DNA of 64,000 nt from WRGA01 sp031553395 (GTDB lineage: Bacteria; Bacteroidota; Bacteroidia; Bacteroidales; WRGA01): NCBI GenBank assembly GCA_031553395.1, contig JAVBLR010000029.1, forward strand, positions 1 to 64,000, read 5' to 3'. The position numbers and the translations under genes were made by a program. Of this stretch, positions 1 to 9,651 are shown one piece after another. The number at the start of each line of letters is the position of its first letter. Within the stretch, counting starts at the first letter, position 1. The notes beneath the pieces were generated by a model that made no database searches, was not told where the DNA came from, and saw nothing but the letters and a program-made list of their open reading frames with translations.

Positions 1-1
1 G

Positions 2-130
2 GAGAATCTTTCCACCTTGAGAAAACTGGCGCTGCAAATAATTAAAGAAAAGACAGATAATCTAAGCCTGAAGAAACGAAGGCTCAAAGCTGCTTATGAT
101 GTTGAATATTTGAAAAATTTAATTAACTGA
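2..130 (+). CDS. ISAs1-family transposase, C-terminal end (partial)
   Basis: The open frame enters from the left edge and ends at a TGA at 128-130, giving 42 residues that end in AAYDVEYLKNLIN. This Lys/Arg-rich tail (LSLKKRRLKAA) is typical of the extreme C-terminus of ISAs1/IS4-type DDE transposases, which move their own insertion sequence by cut-and-paste. The catalytic residues lie outside the window. The family call is from recall of the tail pattern only; another DDE transposase is possible. Confidence 0.6.
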   Translation, partial: ENLSTLRKLALQIIKEKTDNLSLKKRRLKAAYDVEYLKNLIN

Positions 131-150
131 AATTTCATGCGGTTGCCCTA
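131..150 (+). repeat. Probable right terminal inverted repeat of the ISAs1-type element
   Basis: Directly after the transposase stop the sequence ATGCGGTTGCCCTA marks the last bases before the reading frame of an unrelated protein resumes. Read inward (TAGGGCAACCGCAT) it has the GGG-rich start expected of ISAs1 ends. The left end is outside the window, so neither the partner repeat nor the target duplication can be checked. Confidence 0.5.
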
Positions 151-151
151 G

Positions 152-301
152 CACAAAACAAATCTGTACTGGAATCCCAATGTAAAAACAGATGAAAAAG
201 GTACAGCTTCCGTTACGTTTTATAATAATGGCACTTGTAAGGAAATAGATATCAGCGCCGAAGGATTAACAAAAGAAGGAACGCCTGTGGTATATAAATA
301 A
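152..301 (+). pseudogene. 3' remnant of a large surface protein (MG2 / TonB-plug type), cut by the IS
   Basis: After the IS end an open frame of 49 codons runs to TAA at 299-301 and reads LYWNPNVKTDEKGTA...VTFYNNGT...ISAEGLTKEG. This is the pattern of the last beta-strands of Bacteroidota outer-membrane proteins with alpha-2-macroglobulin (MG2) and TonB-plug domains. It has no start codon or upstream part here, so the insertion sequence has separated this tail from its gene. The exact family is inferred from the YWNPN...YNN pattern. Confidence 0.5.
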
Positions 302-325
302 GTAGAGAGTTTTAAAGAACATTAT

Positions 326-844
326 TTACCATCCAAAAGCCTGTTTATCACTCATCCAGGTTCCTTGCATTTTCATAACCTGTTCTATAACATCCCTACC
401 GCATCCTTTTCCTCCTGTAATGGGAGAAATATAAGTTGATATTTGCTTGATTTCATTTGCCGCATCAGCCGGACAGACTGGCAATCCAACCATTTTCATA
501 ACTTCATAATCAGGAATATCATCACCCATATATAATATTTCGTCCAGATTTACATTTGTTTTCTCAATGAAATCATCCAACGAAATGGTCTTTACACAGG
601 CTCCCATGTAGATATGCTGTACGCCTAATCCTTCAAATCTCATACGCACGGCTTTCGTTTTTCCTCCAGTAATTATAGCAACAGGATACCCTTTTTTTAC
701 TGCTAATTGTATGGCATAACCATCTTTGATGTTTACACTTCTCATGGGCTCTCCACTTACATCAAGTGTAATAATACTATCAGACAACACTCCATCAACA
801 TCGAAAACAAAGGCTTTTATTTTTTTAAGATCATAGTTAATCAT
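326..844 (-). CDS. kdsC: KdsC-like HAD phosphatase (KDO-8-phosphate phosphatase)
   Basis: This 172-aa protein is a C0-type HAD hydrolase. It has motif I FDVDGVLSDS (residues 14-23, nucleophile and acid/base Asp), motif II ITGGK (58-62) and motif IV GDDIPD (107-112). Length and motif spacing fit KdsC, which removes phosphate from KDO-8-phosphate in lipopolysaccharide inner-core synthesis in the cytoplasm, normally as a tetramer. The ATG at 844 is chosen; the longer frame would need a TTG nine bases upstream. It lies 34 bases downstream of the DUF2520 gene on the same strand, probably in one transcript. A neighbouring-family sugar phosphatase cannot be excluded. Confidence 0.8.
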   Translation of the reverse strand: MINYDLKKIKAFVFDVDGVLSDSIITLDVSGEPMRSVNIKDGYAIQLAVKKGYPVAIITGGKTKAVRMRFEGLGVQHIYMGACVKTISLDDFIEKTNVNLDEILYMGDDIPDYEVMKMVGLPVCPADAANEIKQISTYISPITGGKGCGRDVIEQVMKMQGTWMSDKQAFGW

Positions 845-878
845 ATATTGCAAAAAATATCAAATAGTTTTAAAACTG

Positions 879-1661
879 TTATTTCTGTTTATATGTATTG
901 AAAATACTTTTACTTATTAATTCGTAGATTTTTTTCAAGTTTTCGTCATTTAATAGATTCAACTGCTTATTTATTATATTTTCATCAAATCTTACTGCGG
1001 GTCCTGTCTGAGCTTCAAAAGGAGTTAATGAATGAACTTTAGCCGCAGTTTCATCAATCAAAGGTAATAAAATATCGAAAGGCAAGTGTTGTTGTTGAAG
1101 TATTTCAGAAGCAATTCCATACAAATGATTTACAAAATTGCAGGAAAAAACGGCTGCTAAGTGCAAATATTTTCGTTGATCAGAACTGACATCCAATACT
1201 TTTCTAGAAATACTCTTTCCTAAATCAAATAATTGTTCCTGTTGTTTTTCTCCACAAGCTTCTATGCAAATAGGAATAGAAGAAAAATCAACATTTCGTG
1301 TTTTACTGAAGGTTTGCAATGGATAAAAAACGCCATAATTGGTAGAGTAAGGATCAAATATATCTATCGGAATGCTTCCTGAGGTATGTAATAATAGTCC
1401 TTTAAGAGGTGGAATCTGCGAAAGGATTTCCGGTAATGCACTGTCCTTTAAAGAGAAAATATAAATATCACTATCCGTTCTTATTTCAGAAATGACAGTT
1501 GTATAATCCGCGCCCAATTTATCTGCCAATGTTTTCGCAGAATCAGTTGTTCGACTGAAAACTTGCCGGATTGAGTATCCTTTTTCTTTTAAAGCAATTG
1601 ATAGATGGGTAGCTAGATTTCCGGCGCCAATAATAGAAATGTTAGGATTTGATGAAAACAT
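879..1661 (-). CDS. Rossmann-fold and DUF2520 domain protein
   Basis: This protein of about 260 aa begins with a beta-strand and GAGNLA nucleotide-binding loop (about residues 12-17), the N-terminal Rossmann fold of NADP-dependent oxidoreductases. Its C-terminal half (LHLAAVFSCNFVNHL, AQTGPAVRFD) matches DUF2520, which is all-helical like the C-terminus of ketopantoate reductase-type enzymes. The substrate is not known to me. The ATG at 1661 is preferred over an upstream TTG. In Bacteroidales this gene usually precedes the KdsC-like gene, as here. Confidence 0.75.
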   Translation of the reverse strand: MFSSNPNISIIGAGNLATHLSIALKEKGYSIRQVFSRTTDSAKTLADKLGADYTTVISEIRTDSDIYIFSLKDSALPEILSQIPPLKGLLLHTSGSIPIDIFDPYSTNYGVFYPLQTFSKTRNVDFSSIPICIEACGEKQQEQLFDLGKSISRKVLDVSSDQRKYLHLAAVFSCNFVNHLYGIASEILQQQHLPFDILLPLIDETAAKVHSLTPFEAQTGPAVRFDENIINKQLNLLNDENLKKIYELISKSIFNTYKQK

Positions 1662-1819
1662 TATAAGCAATGGTTTTTAGAAACTGTTTGTATTTTTCCA
1701 AAAAGTCTTTTTTTGGTTATTCTTTTGCATGAGTTTATTCAGCAAAAAAACTAAAAAGAACACGAAAAAACAACTATTTACTATAAAAATGTTGCTTATA
1801 AGGATTAAAAAAACACTCT

Positions 1820-2815
1820 CTAAATTTTTTGCAATAAATTACTATCAAGCATCATTACTAATTCCCTTTGCTTATTAAAGAATTCCACACGTTGCATTTC
1901 TCCCGTTTGAGTAATCAAAGTAGAATATCTCTTAAGAGATTCAATCCAGTCTTTTTGCATTTTACAAATAGATGAATTATACAGATTATACGTATCTACA
2001 AAATAAGTCCAATGCATGGAACACTCAAATGAAGCTGATTCTGCGTGTACATACGATGAATCCAAATAAACATCCAGTAAATAAATGTCTATTTCGTTAT
2101 TATTATTAAATGTGCCGGTTGCCGTTATTTCTTCCATAAAGGAGATTAATTGGAGTAACTCTTGTTTGAGTTGTAATAACTCATCTACTGAAATAAGATT
2201 CCTTTGAAAGAAATAAATAATATCCTTCACTAGTGAATGGCAAATATTTCTATCCAAAATAAATAGTATTCTCGAGATAGACCGGTAACGATTTATAATA
2301 GATGCTTCCAGATCGTACATACCTGAAAAATCTTCCATTTCTGAGAAACGAAATCCAGGTTTTATATGTGTCAGGTATAATCTTTTATAATGTTGGAATA
2401 ATGTCAATTTTTTGTATGAAAAAGTAAAAAAATAAGGAATGAGCGAGGTTGCACATCTTAATGTTGCTTTCGGTTGTCCCTCCATTTGATTGAATGTTTC
2501 TGACAGTACCTCTAATCTTCTACTATATTGCTCGATATATTTTGATGAAGAATAAAATACTTCTACATCAATATATGCCCATTTATTACCACCAGGTATT
2601 TTGCTTTCACTAATTATTTTGTCTACTGAAATTCCTAATCTACGTGAAATTTTGGCAACATCATCAAAAGAAAATATAACATCTCCCCGTAGCCTTCTAT
2701 ATGCAGCTTCCTTTCCTATAGAAAGAACATCCATTAACACAGATGCCAGATTGCTTTTTTGAGGCAAATGTTCTTGCATGGCCTGAATTAACCGACTATT
2801 CAATTGACTATTCAT
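1820..2815 (-). CDS. Helix-turn-helix protein of an unnamed Bacteroidales family
   Basis: The 331-aa protein has an N-terminal segment (about residues 15-70) with an HTH-like pattern: SIGKEAAYRRLRG as the recognition region, then FDDVAKISRRLGIS. The rest is mostly helical and aromatic-rich, without recognisable enzymatic motifs. This looks like a family of Bacteroidales DNA-binding proteins with an N-terminal HTH and a large sensor- or oligomer-like region. The ATG at 2815 is preferred; the longer frame starts at TTG 2836. It is transcribed away from the T9SS locus across a 940-base gap, so it could regulate that locus, but nothing in the sequence proves this. Confidence 0.55.
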   Translation of the reverse strand: MNSQLNSRLIQAMQEHLPQKSNLASVLMDVLSIGKEAAYRRLRGDVIFSFDDVAKISRRLGISVDKIISESKIPGGNKWAYIDVEVFYSSSKYIEQYSRRLEVLSETFNQMEGQPKATLRCATSLIPYFFTFSYKKLTLFQHYKRLYLTHIKPGFRFSEMEDFSGMYDLEASIINRYRSISRILFILDRNICHSLVKDIIYFFQRNLISVDELLQLKQELLQLISFMEEITATGTFNNNNEIDIYLLDVYLDSSYVHAESASFECSMHWTYFVDTYNLYNSSICKMQKDWIESLKRYSTLITQTGEMQRVEFFNKQRELVMMLDSNLLQKI

Positions 2816-3755
2816 AATTCGAATTTTATCCGGCAAAGATATGTAAATAGCATAATAGATTGTTGTAATTTCAATCTTCGAGATATAGGCTCCTTAAATG
2901 TTTCGATATTCGAAACAAAACAATGATTTTTCGAAAATAGATAATAAATGCAACTATCAAAAATCAGAAATCAACATTAGGTCATAAATATGTGAAAATA
3001 GAAACAAAGACAGAACCTATTTTGTTCGCTAAATTATTCTTTTCCAGTTTTGTGTAACTAAATTTGCTCCGTTTTATTGTCATTAGATTAATCTTTGTTT
3101 TTACTGTTTTCTTTTCTCCTTCCTTATGTTTTGATTATAGTATTTAAGGAGTTCTAAGGGATATATAAATATCCTACAAATGTTGGAAAAGATAACATAC
3201 ATTAGAACGATTAGAAAATAAATCAGAATAAAGAATATAGTAATGACATTTATAGAATTGTCAGTTAGATAACAATTAATATTATTGATTGCATTAAAGT
3301 TTTGATTATCTATTTTTTAGCCAGCTAATTTTATTAACATATATTATCTTTTTTTTTTTTTGTTACATTTTTTTTCACATACTTTTGCCTCCTATTATTA
3401 CTAATAAAACTTTTCAAAAGAGTTTGAAGAGTTCATTCACTTAATCATTCATTTTCACTAGTGCTGAATACACCGGATGTAAGGTATTTATTTCTTTATT
3501 CAATATGTATTGATAATAGACCTAGCATCTGGTGCGTAGGCATTTTACTTTTGATTGATGAGAATATTTTTTTTATTTTTTGCTATTTAAAGTGTTTATT
3601 AATGTCCATTTTCATGTTGTGAAATAGGTTGTGAATTACGGAGTATATTATTTTACAAATAAATAAAAGCCTATTATTATGATTTTTATGTTAGAAAATG
3701 CATGTGAACCATAGCCTATTTTGTTAGGATTACGGTAATAATGAATGAATAATAA
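2816..3755. other. Long AT-rich divergent intergenic region
   Basis: About 940 bases separate the HTH gene from the 1561-aa secreted-protein gene. I see no open frame with coding character. It contains a 13-base T run near 3350-3362, one good -7 box (3380-3387), and a minimal ATG-AAT-GAA-TAA frame just before the downstream start. Length and promoter motifs suggest a regulated region with a long leader. Confidence 0.5.
3380..3387 (+). promoter_or_regulatory. Candidate Bacteroidota -7 box (TACTTTTG)
   Basis: TACTTTTG matches TAnnTTTG exactly. Only a T run sits where the -33 TTTG should be. If used, it would give a leader of about 360 bases before the ATG at 3756. Confidence 0.35.
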
Positions 3756-6700
3756 ATGAATATGAGAAAGAAAACTACCCAACTAAGTAGACCAATGTAT
3801 ATTGGTTTATATCTTTTGTGTACAACATTATTTTGTTGTATAATGCCACAAAAAACTCAAGCGCAAGTCTTGAGTATTCTAAAAGCAAATACCGATAATT
3901 TCTTCGTACAACCAAACAGTGCCTATGGTTATTTAAATATGCTTGACAATGACCTTTGGGGTGATTGCGATTATACTCAATTGAGGGTAACGATTGTCAA
4001 GGCTCCCAATCATGGTACAGCACAAGTTACAAACGGATATCGGCTCCGATACCGTCCAACAGCTAGTTATTTTGGACAAGATTCTTTGGTGTATTCCATT
4101 AGTTGTAATGGTAGTGCTGTTACTCCTGAAACAACGGCCACTATACATATTACTATGGGGGATAACCCTGCTTTTATGGAAAATGTATGCCACGATTCGA
4201 TTCCAGCCATAGAGTTTGATATAGCATTAGTTGGTGCATCTCCCGAAGGAAGGGGAACTGCCGGGGATCCTGCAAATGTAAGGCCAAAATATCCGGCGGG
4301 TGCTGCAACTGTATCCATAGGTGTAAGTGAACGTTCGCATGTTTTATGTGGGGATATTGACTGTGATGGGAAAACAGAATTCTTGGTTTTCGACAGAACA
4401 GCTGCAGCAAGTAGTGTAAGTAAAAATATTTTGGTATTTGAGATAGATGATGTTGTTGCCAATAAATTAAGCTTAAAATATGCACTAGCAATACAAGCCG
4501 GGTCTTTTGTAAATTATTCTGCAAATAGCGCCAGCCGTCCTTCTTGTTTTATGGCAATTGCAAGCGTTGATGGAGCTGCAAGTGATGGGAATAAATACTC
4601 ATCTATTTTTGTAACAACAGTTCAAGGTGGTAATGGAGGTATTGTAAGGAATTTGATTAAATATAGTTTTGATATAGCCTCTCATTCTTTTACGGAAGCT
4701 TGGAGAGTTCAATATTCTCCCAATAATTATTATTCGAATGCCTCCCCTGTAGTTGCAGACTTTATGGGAGATGGACATGCCCAAGTTCTAGTTTATGACA
4801 GATTATATGATGCTGCAACGGGAAAGTTAATGGTTAATGGAGCATTGGTTCCTACTACTAATAATACCTTTACCAGTGTATATTCTTTTGGAGAATACGG
4901 ACATACCATCGACAATCCTACAACCAACAGGGTAATGCTTACATCAGCTCCTGCGATAGGAGATATTGACGGTGATGGAAAAATAGAAATTGTGGGAGGA
5001 AATTGTGTGTATAAGGTAAACATTGATCCGGATTCTTACAATTCATCAAGTCCCTATTATGCAAATCCATCTACCAATCCGAATAACACATTTACACTAT
5101 TCCAGAAAGCAACAGTAAAAGCCGGAGAAACTCATCCTGAAGTAACAAACGGCGGTGGTACTGCGTTGGCAGATATGGATTTAGACGGACAATTAGATGT
5201 TATTGTAACAACCAGTGGAAATGGAAATCCAACAGCCAATGGTGGGTTATACATATATAATCCACGAACAGGAGATATAATGAATACAAATTCAATTAAT
5301 AATATCCCTAGAAATACGGCTGCCAATATCCGAACTGGAGAAGGAGGAGGCCCTTCTTTACCCTTTGTGGGAGATATGGATGGTGATGGATATCCCGAAA
5401 TTGCCTTATTAGGAAACTTGGTATTAAATTCGTATAAATTTGATCCTGTAACAAAACAGCTTTCTTTGTTTTGGTCATTGACATCAACAGATAAATCATC
5501 TTCAACCACTTTATCATTATTTGATTTCGACCAAAGTGGAAATGCAAAATTAGTATACAGGGATGAAAGTACATTGCGCATTATTGATGGTAGGGCAGAT
5601 GCAGATTTACCTCCATCGGGTCGCATTGTTAAAACCTTTTCTCCGGTTACCTCAACTACAGTAAATGAATATCCTATCATTGCAGACGTAAATAAAGATG
5701 GTGCTGCAGAAATTATAGTTACAGGGGGGTCTCAGGCTAATAATCAATACGCGACACTCCGGGTCTATGGTTCAGGGAATTCTGATTCATGGGCGCCTGC
5801 TCGTAGCGTTTGGAATCAATGTTCTTATAATCCTGTTTTTATCAATGAAGATTTAACAATTCCGAGGTACCCGATTAACCAAGCTTCTGTTTTTTATGGT
5901 GTAGACAAAAATGGTAATACTACTATTAACCGGCCATATAATAACTTCCTGCAACAATCAACATTGTTGAATGAAAGAGGGGAAATGCTTTATAAAACTT
6001 CAAATTTAAGATTTGTAGGCCCTCCGGCATTAAGTGTGGACCCGGGTCCTAATACGGCTACATTTACAATGCAAGTTGAAAATATAGGCGCAAAAGCATT
6101 TCCTGCGCCTATATATATAACCATGTATTTGGTCGATGCAACTGTTACACCTAATAAATACAATCTTGTAGGAACTCCAATGTTTATAAATGAAACGTTG
6201 GATGTGGGAGAATCATCTTCAGTTATTAATTATACTGTAAGCAATTATAGTTCAATTGTTTTTCCTTCGGTATATTACTGGGAAGCTTGTGTAAACTTGG
6301 CTCAGAATGATATCGATCCTATGCTTAGGCCTTATGAATATTATAGTAAGACAGATGATTATGAAACCGAAAGTGGCGTAGCTCCATTTAGAGAGTGTGA
6401 AATAGATAACAACTACATGAGATCTTCCAGTTTGGGTGGAGAAAAGGTTATATGTAAAGATGCTTCTGATTGGGTTACTATTACTCCAAAAAATAAATAT
6501 GATTATTACTGGTTTGATAGCCGAACTGCATCAACGCCAATTAATCCCGGATTTTTACCGGCAGATTCTCTTATGATTACGAAAAATGCACAAGCCATAC
6601 AGACTTACTTTATAGAAATATATCTTAAAGGGACAAATGTTCGGGTAAATTCAGGGGGGCGTGATACTATTAACGTATATATGGCACCGGATACACTTGT

Positions 6701-8441
6701 GTGGACAGGACTTGGCCAGAATCAGAACTGGCATGATTACAAGAACTGGAAAAGGCCATTGATTACATCAATAGACATTGCTCTAAAGAATTATCCACAA
6801 GCGAATATTCCACGAAAATGTACGGATGTGTTAATTCCGGATAGTATAGATAATTACGCTGTAAATATTTATGCCGATTTAACAAACAAAGCATTATTCC
6901 CCGGTAATTCTACCGATTATAGTTATTATCCGAAAAGTGAATGTGCCAATATTTGGTTCAGGCACGGGGGAGAAGTAATGCGTACGGATAGTTTGGATTA
7001 TGATGCAGCGTATGTACAGTTAATCCTGGAAGCTAACCGTTGGTATACGTTGTCGGCACCTCTTCGAAGCACCTATACAGGGGATTATTATGTAAAAAAT
7101 CCAAATCCGTTACTGGATGATATTGAAATGTATACACGATTATATTCGATCGTAAATCCCGAAACGGGAGAAACAGGAATAGACAAATTTACCGGAGTGT
7201 TTAATAGTCCAAATGATTCAGTAAATGTAGGTAAAGGATTGTCATTTTGGGTAGATAATAAAAAACCTATCAATGTACTTACAAAACATGAATTTTGGTT
7301 TCCAAAGCATAATCCTTCATATAACATATATTATCGGGATGGTTCTATTAAACAAGCAAATATACAAACAGCTCGAGATAGAGAGCATCGCTTTGTGTAT
7401 GAGTCGGTTATTCAACCTAATGGAGATATTGCACTGAAAACCATTCAACCGGCTGCAGGAAGTTACACATTGGTAGGTAATCCGTTTATGTCACATTTAA
7501 ACTTCGAACAATTTTATACCGCTAATTCAAGCCTTATCGAAGATTTTTATGAAGTGCTGGATAAAAATAATAATTGGGTAACTTATACTATAGGCGGTAT
7601 AAATACTGGTATTGATGAATATATTGCTCCTATGCAATCGGTAATGGTGAAGTCAAAGGTAAACAGTGGATTTCAATTGATCGCTAATCCGTTGATGACA
7701 TTAAACCGTCCGGGAGAGAAGCTTAGATCGGAATCATCTGAAGAGGAACCTCGCCCGGAAATACTTTCAGTTGAGGTTTATCAGGGAGGTGTGGCAAATA
7801 AATGTTTATTGATATATACTCCCGATGGACATCTCAATTTGAATGTGCCTAAGTTTTATGTTGTACAAAATGTTGCTGCAGAAGAAGTGCCGGTAACAGT
7901 TTATACTCGCAATCAAATTGGAAGTTCTATGGATATTCAGACTGTAGGGAGTTTAGAAGGTTTTGAAATACCTGTAGGTATCCGGACAAACATTGCCGGG
8001 GAATTCCGGTTGAATTTTGGAGGTATCATGGATTTTGCTCCTGAGTATGATATTTACCTGAACGACATGGAAACCCAAACATCCTATAATTTGCGGGAAG
8101 GTTCGATGTATACGTTTACCAAAAAAGTTACTTCTCCTACTGCTCTATACGATACACGGTTTACGCTGACACTTGCAAAAATGCCTACAGGAATACTAGA
8201 TGTTGCACAGCCAATATCAAATATAACAGTATTTGCCAATAACGGAGTATTGCAGGTAGTTGCAACAAATGGTTCAACCTTGCAGGATGTTGCCTTATAT
8301 GATTTGCAAGGTCGTATGATAACCGGGTTAAAGGATGTAAATACATCTACTGTACAAATACCTGTAAAAACAGGGCAGATTTATATCGTACGCGCAGTAA
8401 GCAATACTACAACCGGAAACTTTAAAGTTTACAGTAAATAA
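3756..8441 (+). CDS. Large secreted FG-GAP repeat protein with probable T9SS C-terminal sorting domain
   Basis: This 1561-aa protein has a Lys/Arg-rich N-terminus and hydrophobic signal peptide ending near QAQ (residue 37). An Ig-like segment (about 40-135) follows, of the kind that precedes repeats (NDLWGDC, FGQDSLVYSI). At least five FG-GAP/VCBS calcium-binding loops then fall between about 198 and 655 (DIDCDGKTE, DIDGDGKIE, DMDLDGQLD, DMDGDGYPE, DVNKDGAAE), probably forming a beta-propeller. Long beta-rich regions lead to about 75 C-terminal residues (VALYDLQGRMI, GQIYIVRAV) of the T9SS type A class, which directs export across the outer membrane. No enzyme motif is visible; a surface adhesin or binding role is likely. 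The gene heads the locus ending at 10029. Confidence 0.75.
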   Translation: MNMRKKTTQLSRPMYIGLYLLCTTLFCCIMPQKTQAQVLSILKANTDNFFVQPNSAYGYLNMLDNDLWGDCDYTQLRVTIVKAPNHGTAQVTNGYRLRYRPTASYFGQDSLVYSISCNGSAVTPETTATIHITMGDNPAFMENVCHDSIPAIEFDIALVGASPEGRGTAGDPANVRPKYPAGAATVSIGVSERSHVLCGDIDCDGKTEFLVFDRTAAASSVSKNILVFEIDDVVANKLSLKYALAIQAGSFVNYSANSASRPSCFMAIASVDGAASDGNKYSSIFVTTVQGGNGGIVRNLIKYSFDIASHSFTEAWRVQYSPNNYYSNASPVVADFMGDGHAQVLVYDRLYDAATGKLMVNGALVPTTNNTFTSVYSFGEYGHTIDNPTTNRVMLTSAPAIGDIDGDGKIEIVGGNCVYKVNIDPDSYNSSSPYYANPSTNPNNTFTLFQKATVKAGETHPEVTNGGGTALADMDLDGQLDVIVTTSGNGNPTANGGLYIYNPRTGDIMNTNSINNIPRNTAANIRTGEGGGPSLPFVGDMDGDGYPEIALLGNLVLNSYKFDPVTKQLSLFWSLTSTDKSSSTTLSLFDFDQSGNAKLVYRDESTLRIIDGRADADLPPSGRIVKTFSPVTSTTVNEYPIIADVNKDGAAEIIVTGGSQANNQYATLRVYGSGNSDSWAPARSVWNQCSYNPVFINEDLTIPRYPINQASVFYGVDKNGNTTINRPYNNFLQQSTLLNERGEMLYKTSNLRFVGPPALSVDPGPNTATFTMQVENIGAKAFPAPIYITMYLVDATVTPNKYNLVGTPMFINETLDVGESSSVINYTVSNYSSIVFPSVYYWEACVNLAQNDIDPMLRPYEYYSKTDDYETESGVAPFRECEIDNNYMRSSSLGGEKVICKDASDWVTITPKNKYDYYWFDSRTASTPINPGFLPADSLMITKNAQAIQTYFIEIYLKGTNVRVNSGGRDTINVYMAPDTLVWTGLGQNQNWHDYKNWKRPLITSIDIALKNYPQANIPRKCTDVLIPDSIDNYAVNIYADLTNKALFPGNSTDYSYYPKSECANIWFRHGGEVMRTDSLDYDAAYVQLILEANRWYTLSAPLRSTYTGDYYVKNPNPLLDDIEMYTRLYSIVNPETGETGIDKFTGVFNSPNDSVNVGKGLSFWVDNKKPINVLTKHEFWFPKHNPSYNIYYRDGSIKQANIQTARDREHRFVYESVIQPNGDIALKTIQPAAGSYTLVGNPFMSHLNFEQFYTANSSLIEDFYEVLDKNNNWVTYTIGGINTGIDEYIAPMQSVMVKSKVNSGFQLIANPLMTLNRPGEKLRSESSEEEPRPEILSVEVYQGGVANKCLLIYTPDGHLNLNVPKFYVVQNVAAEEVPVTVYTRNQIGSSMDIQTVGSLEGFEIPVGIRTNIAGEFRLNFGGIMDFAPEYDIYLNDMETQTSYNLREGSMYTFTKKVTSPTALYDTRFTLTLAKMPTGILDVAQPISNITVFANNGVLQVVATNGSTLQDVALYDLQGRMITGLKDVNTSTVQIPVKTGQIYIVRAVSNTTTGNFKVYSK

Positions 8442-8454
8442 ATAAGACTTTATG

Positions 8455-8504
8455 AAATAAGATGGGGAATAAAATACATCATCCAAATATTGCCCATCTT
8501 ATTT
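8455..8504 (+). terminator. Hairpin terminator after the 1561-aa gene
   Basis: Twelve-base arms (AAATAAGATGGG at 8455-8466 and its complement at 8493-8504) enclose a 26-base loop 14 bases after the stop codon. The T-rich 3' side is weak, so partial read-through into the next gene is plausible. Confidence 0.55.
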
Positions 8505-8559
8505 ATATAAATATGTGATTTTGAATAAAAAATAAATGAATGAATAAGAAATACTAATT

Positions 8560-9585
8560 ATGAAAAGTGTAATAAAATTAAAAAAGCAATTTTTTTTGAT
8601 AGGTGCGTGTTTGGGGTTATCAATGGGAACTTTTGCTGTAGATAATGTAACTGATATTGTATTAGGAGATGTTATTCCTTTATCAGGGACTTCTGCTGTT
8701 GTGAATGGCCCTGCAGGTTCAGGAGTGTCGTTTAAACTTACATGGGTTGGAATGAATAATACACCGGATAAATCTAAGGGAAATTTTACTTGTGATGCTG
8801 GAACCGGGATAGGGACGATAAATTCTGTATATTCACTTGGAAATTACACAAATAACCCAAATCCTATTGATGAAGATAATGCTAAATTTCCTTCTACTGC
8901 ATATAACTATATTCAGATAGAAAATACAAGTGACCTTAGTAATGGTAATGAAATTACACAATTTTCCATTTTAGGAGTTGCCTTGGATCCAAGTAATACC
9001 ACTAGTTCAGGAAATATGTATTTACCATTTGCTTTTGCTGATAATTCAGGAGATTTTAATGCTTATAATGACAGTAAATATAGCCCATTTGGAGGTAGTG
9101 GTCCTAATGATAATACTTGGCAAATTCTTTTTCAATTAAAAAATCCCACAAAATGTGACGGAAATATTATAGGCACAGGAGCAACAGGGTATAATTCAGC
9201 ATTAGATCCTGCAAGCCCTTATTATAAATCTCCTAAAATTATTAAATTGGGCAATTGTTCTCAACTTGGATGGGGTACTTATGATACTAATAGTCAAAAA
9301 ATTATACCTTATGTAGCTAGAATAAAAATATGGACTAAGCCTGCGACTCCAAATACCGGCATCTCATCTGCCAATATGGATGGCTTTACATGTTCTTTTG
9401 CCGATGGTCAATTGAATTTCACCGAATTGGCATCTTCGATATCCGTTTTTGATATCTCAGGGAAAACCATTAATTCAGTTCAAAATGTACAAGATCTCTC
9501 ATTGGCAGCATTGCCTTCAGGGGTGTATGTTGTAAAAGCTGCAAGTGCAACCGGAAAGTCTTTGGTTACTAAGGTCGCAAAATAA
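8560..9585 (+). CDS. Secreted protein with T9SS-like C-terminal sorting domain, function unknown
   Basis: The 341-aa protein has a signal peptide (LKKQFFLIGACLGLSMGTFA, about residues 7-26). A Gly/Asn/Thr-rich beta-type body follows with no motif I recognise (VSFKLTWVGMNN, FSILGVALDP). Its last 75 residues (ISVFDISGKTI, LPSGVYVVKAAS, LVTKVAK) match the strand pattern of T9SS sorting domains, so it is probably exported and released or anchored at the surface. It follows the 1561-aa gene by 118 bases and may be co-expressed with it. Its leader contains the same 12-base ATGAATGAATAA found before the first gene. Confidence 0.65.
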   Translation: MKSVIKLKKQFFLIGACLGLSMGTFAVDNVTDIVLGDVIPLSGTSAVVNGPAGSGVSFKLTWVGMNNTPDKSKGNFTCDAGTGIGTINSVYSLGNYTNNPNPIDEDNAKFPSTAYNYIQIENTSDLSNGNEITQFSILGVALDPSNTTSSGNMYLPFAFADNSGDFNAYNDSKYSPFGGSGPNDNTWQILFQLKNPTKCDGNIIGTGATGYNSALDPASPYYKSPKIIKLGNCSQLGWGTYDTNSQKIIPYVARIKIWTKPATPNTGISSANMDGFTCSFADGQLNFTELASSISVFDISGKTINSVQNVQDLSLAALPSGVYVVKAASATGKSLVTKVAK

Positions 9586-9651
9586 ATATCCTTCACCGGA
9601 TTTGATGTTTAATAATGCTAGGCATCAAGTCAAACGAAAAAAATCAATGTT

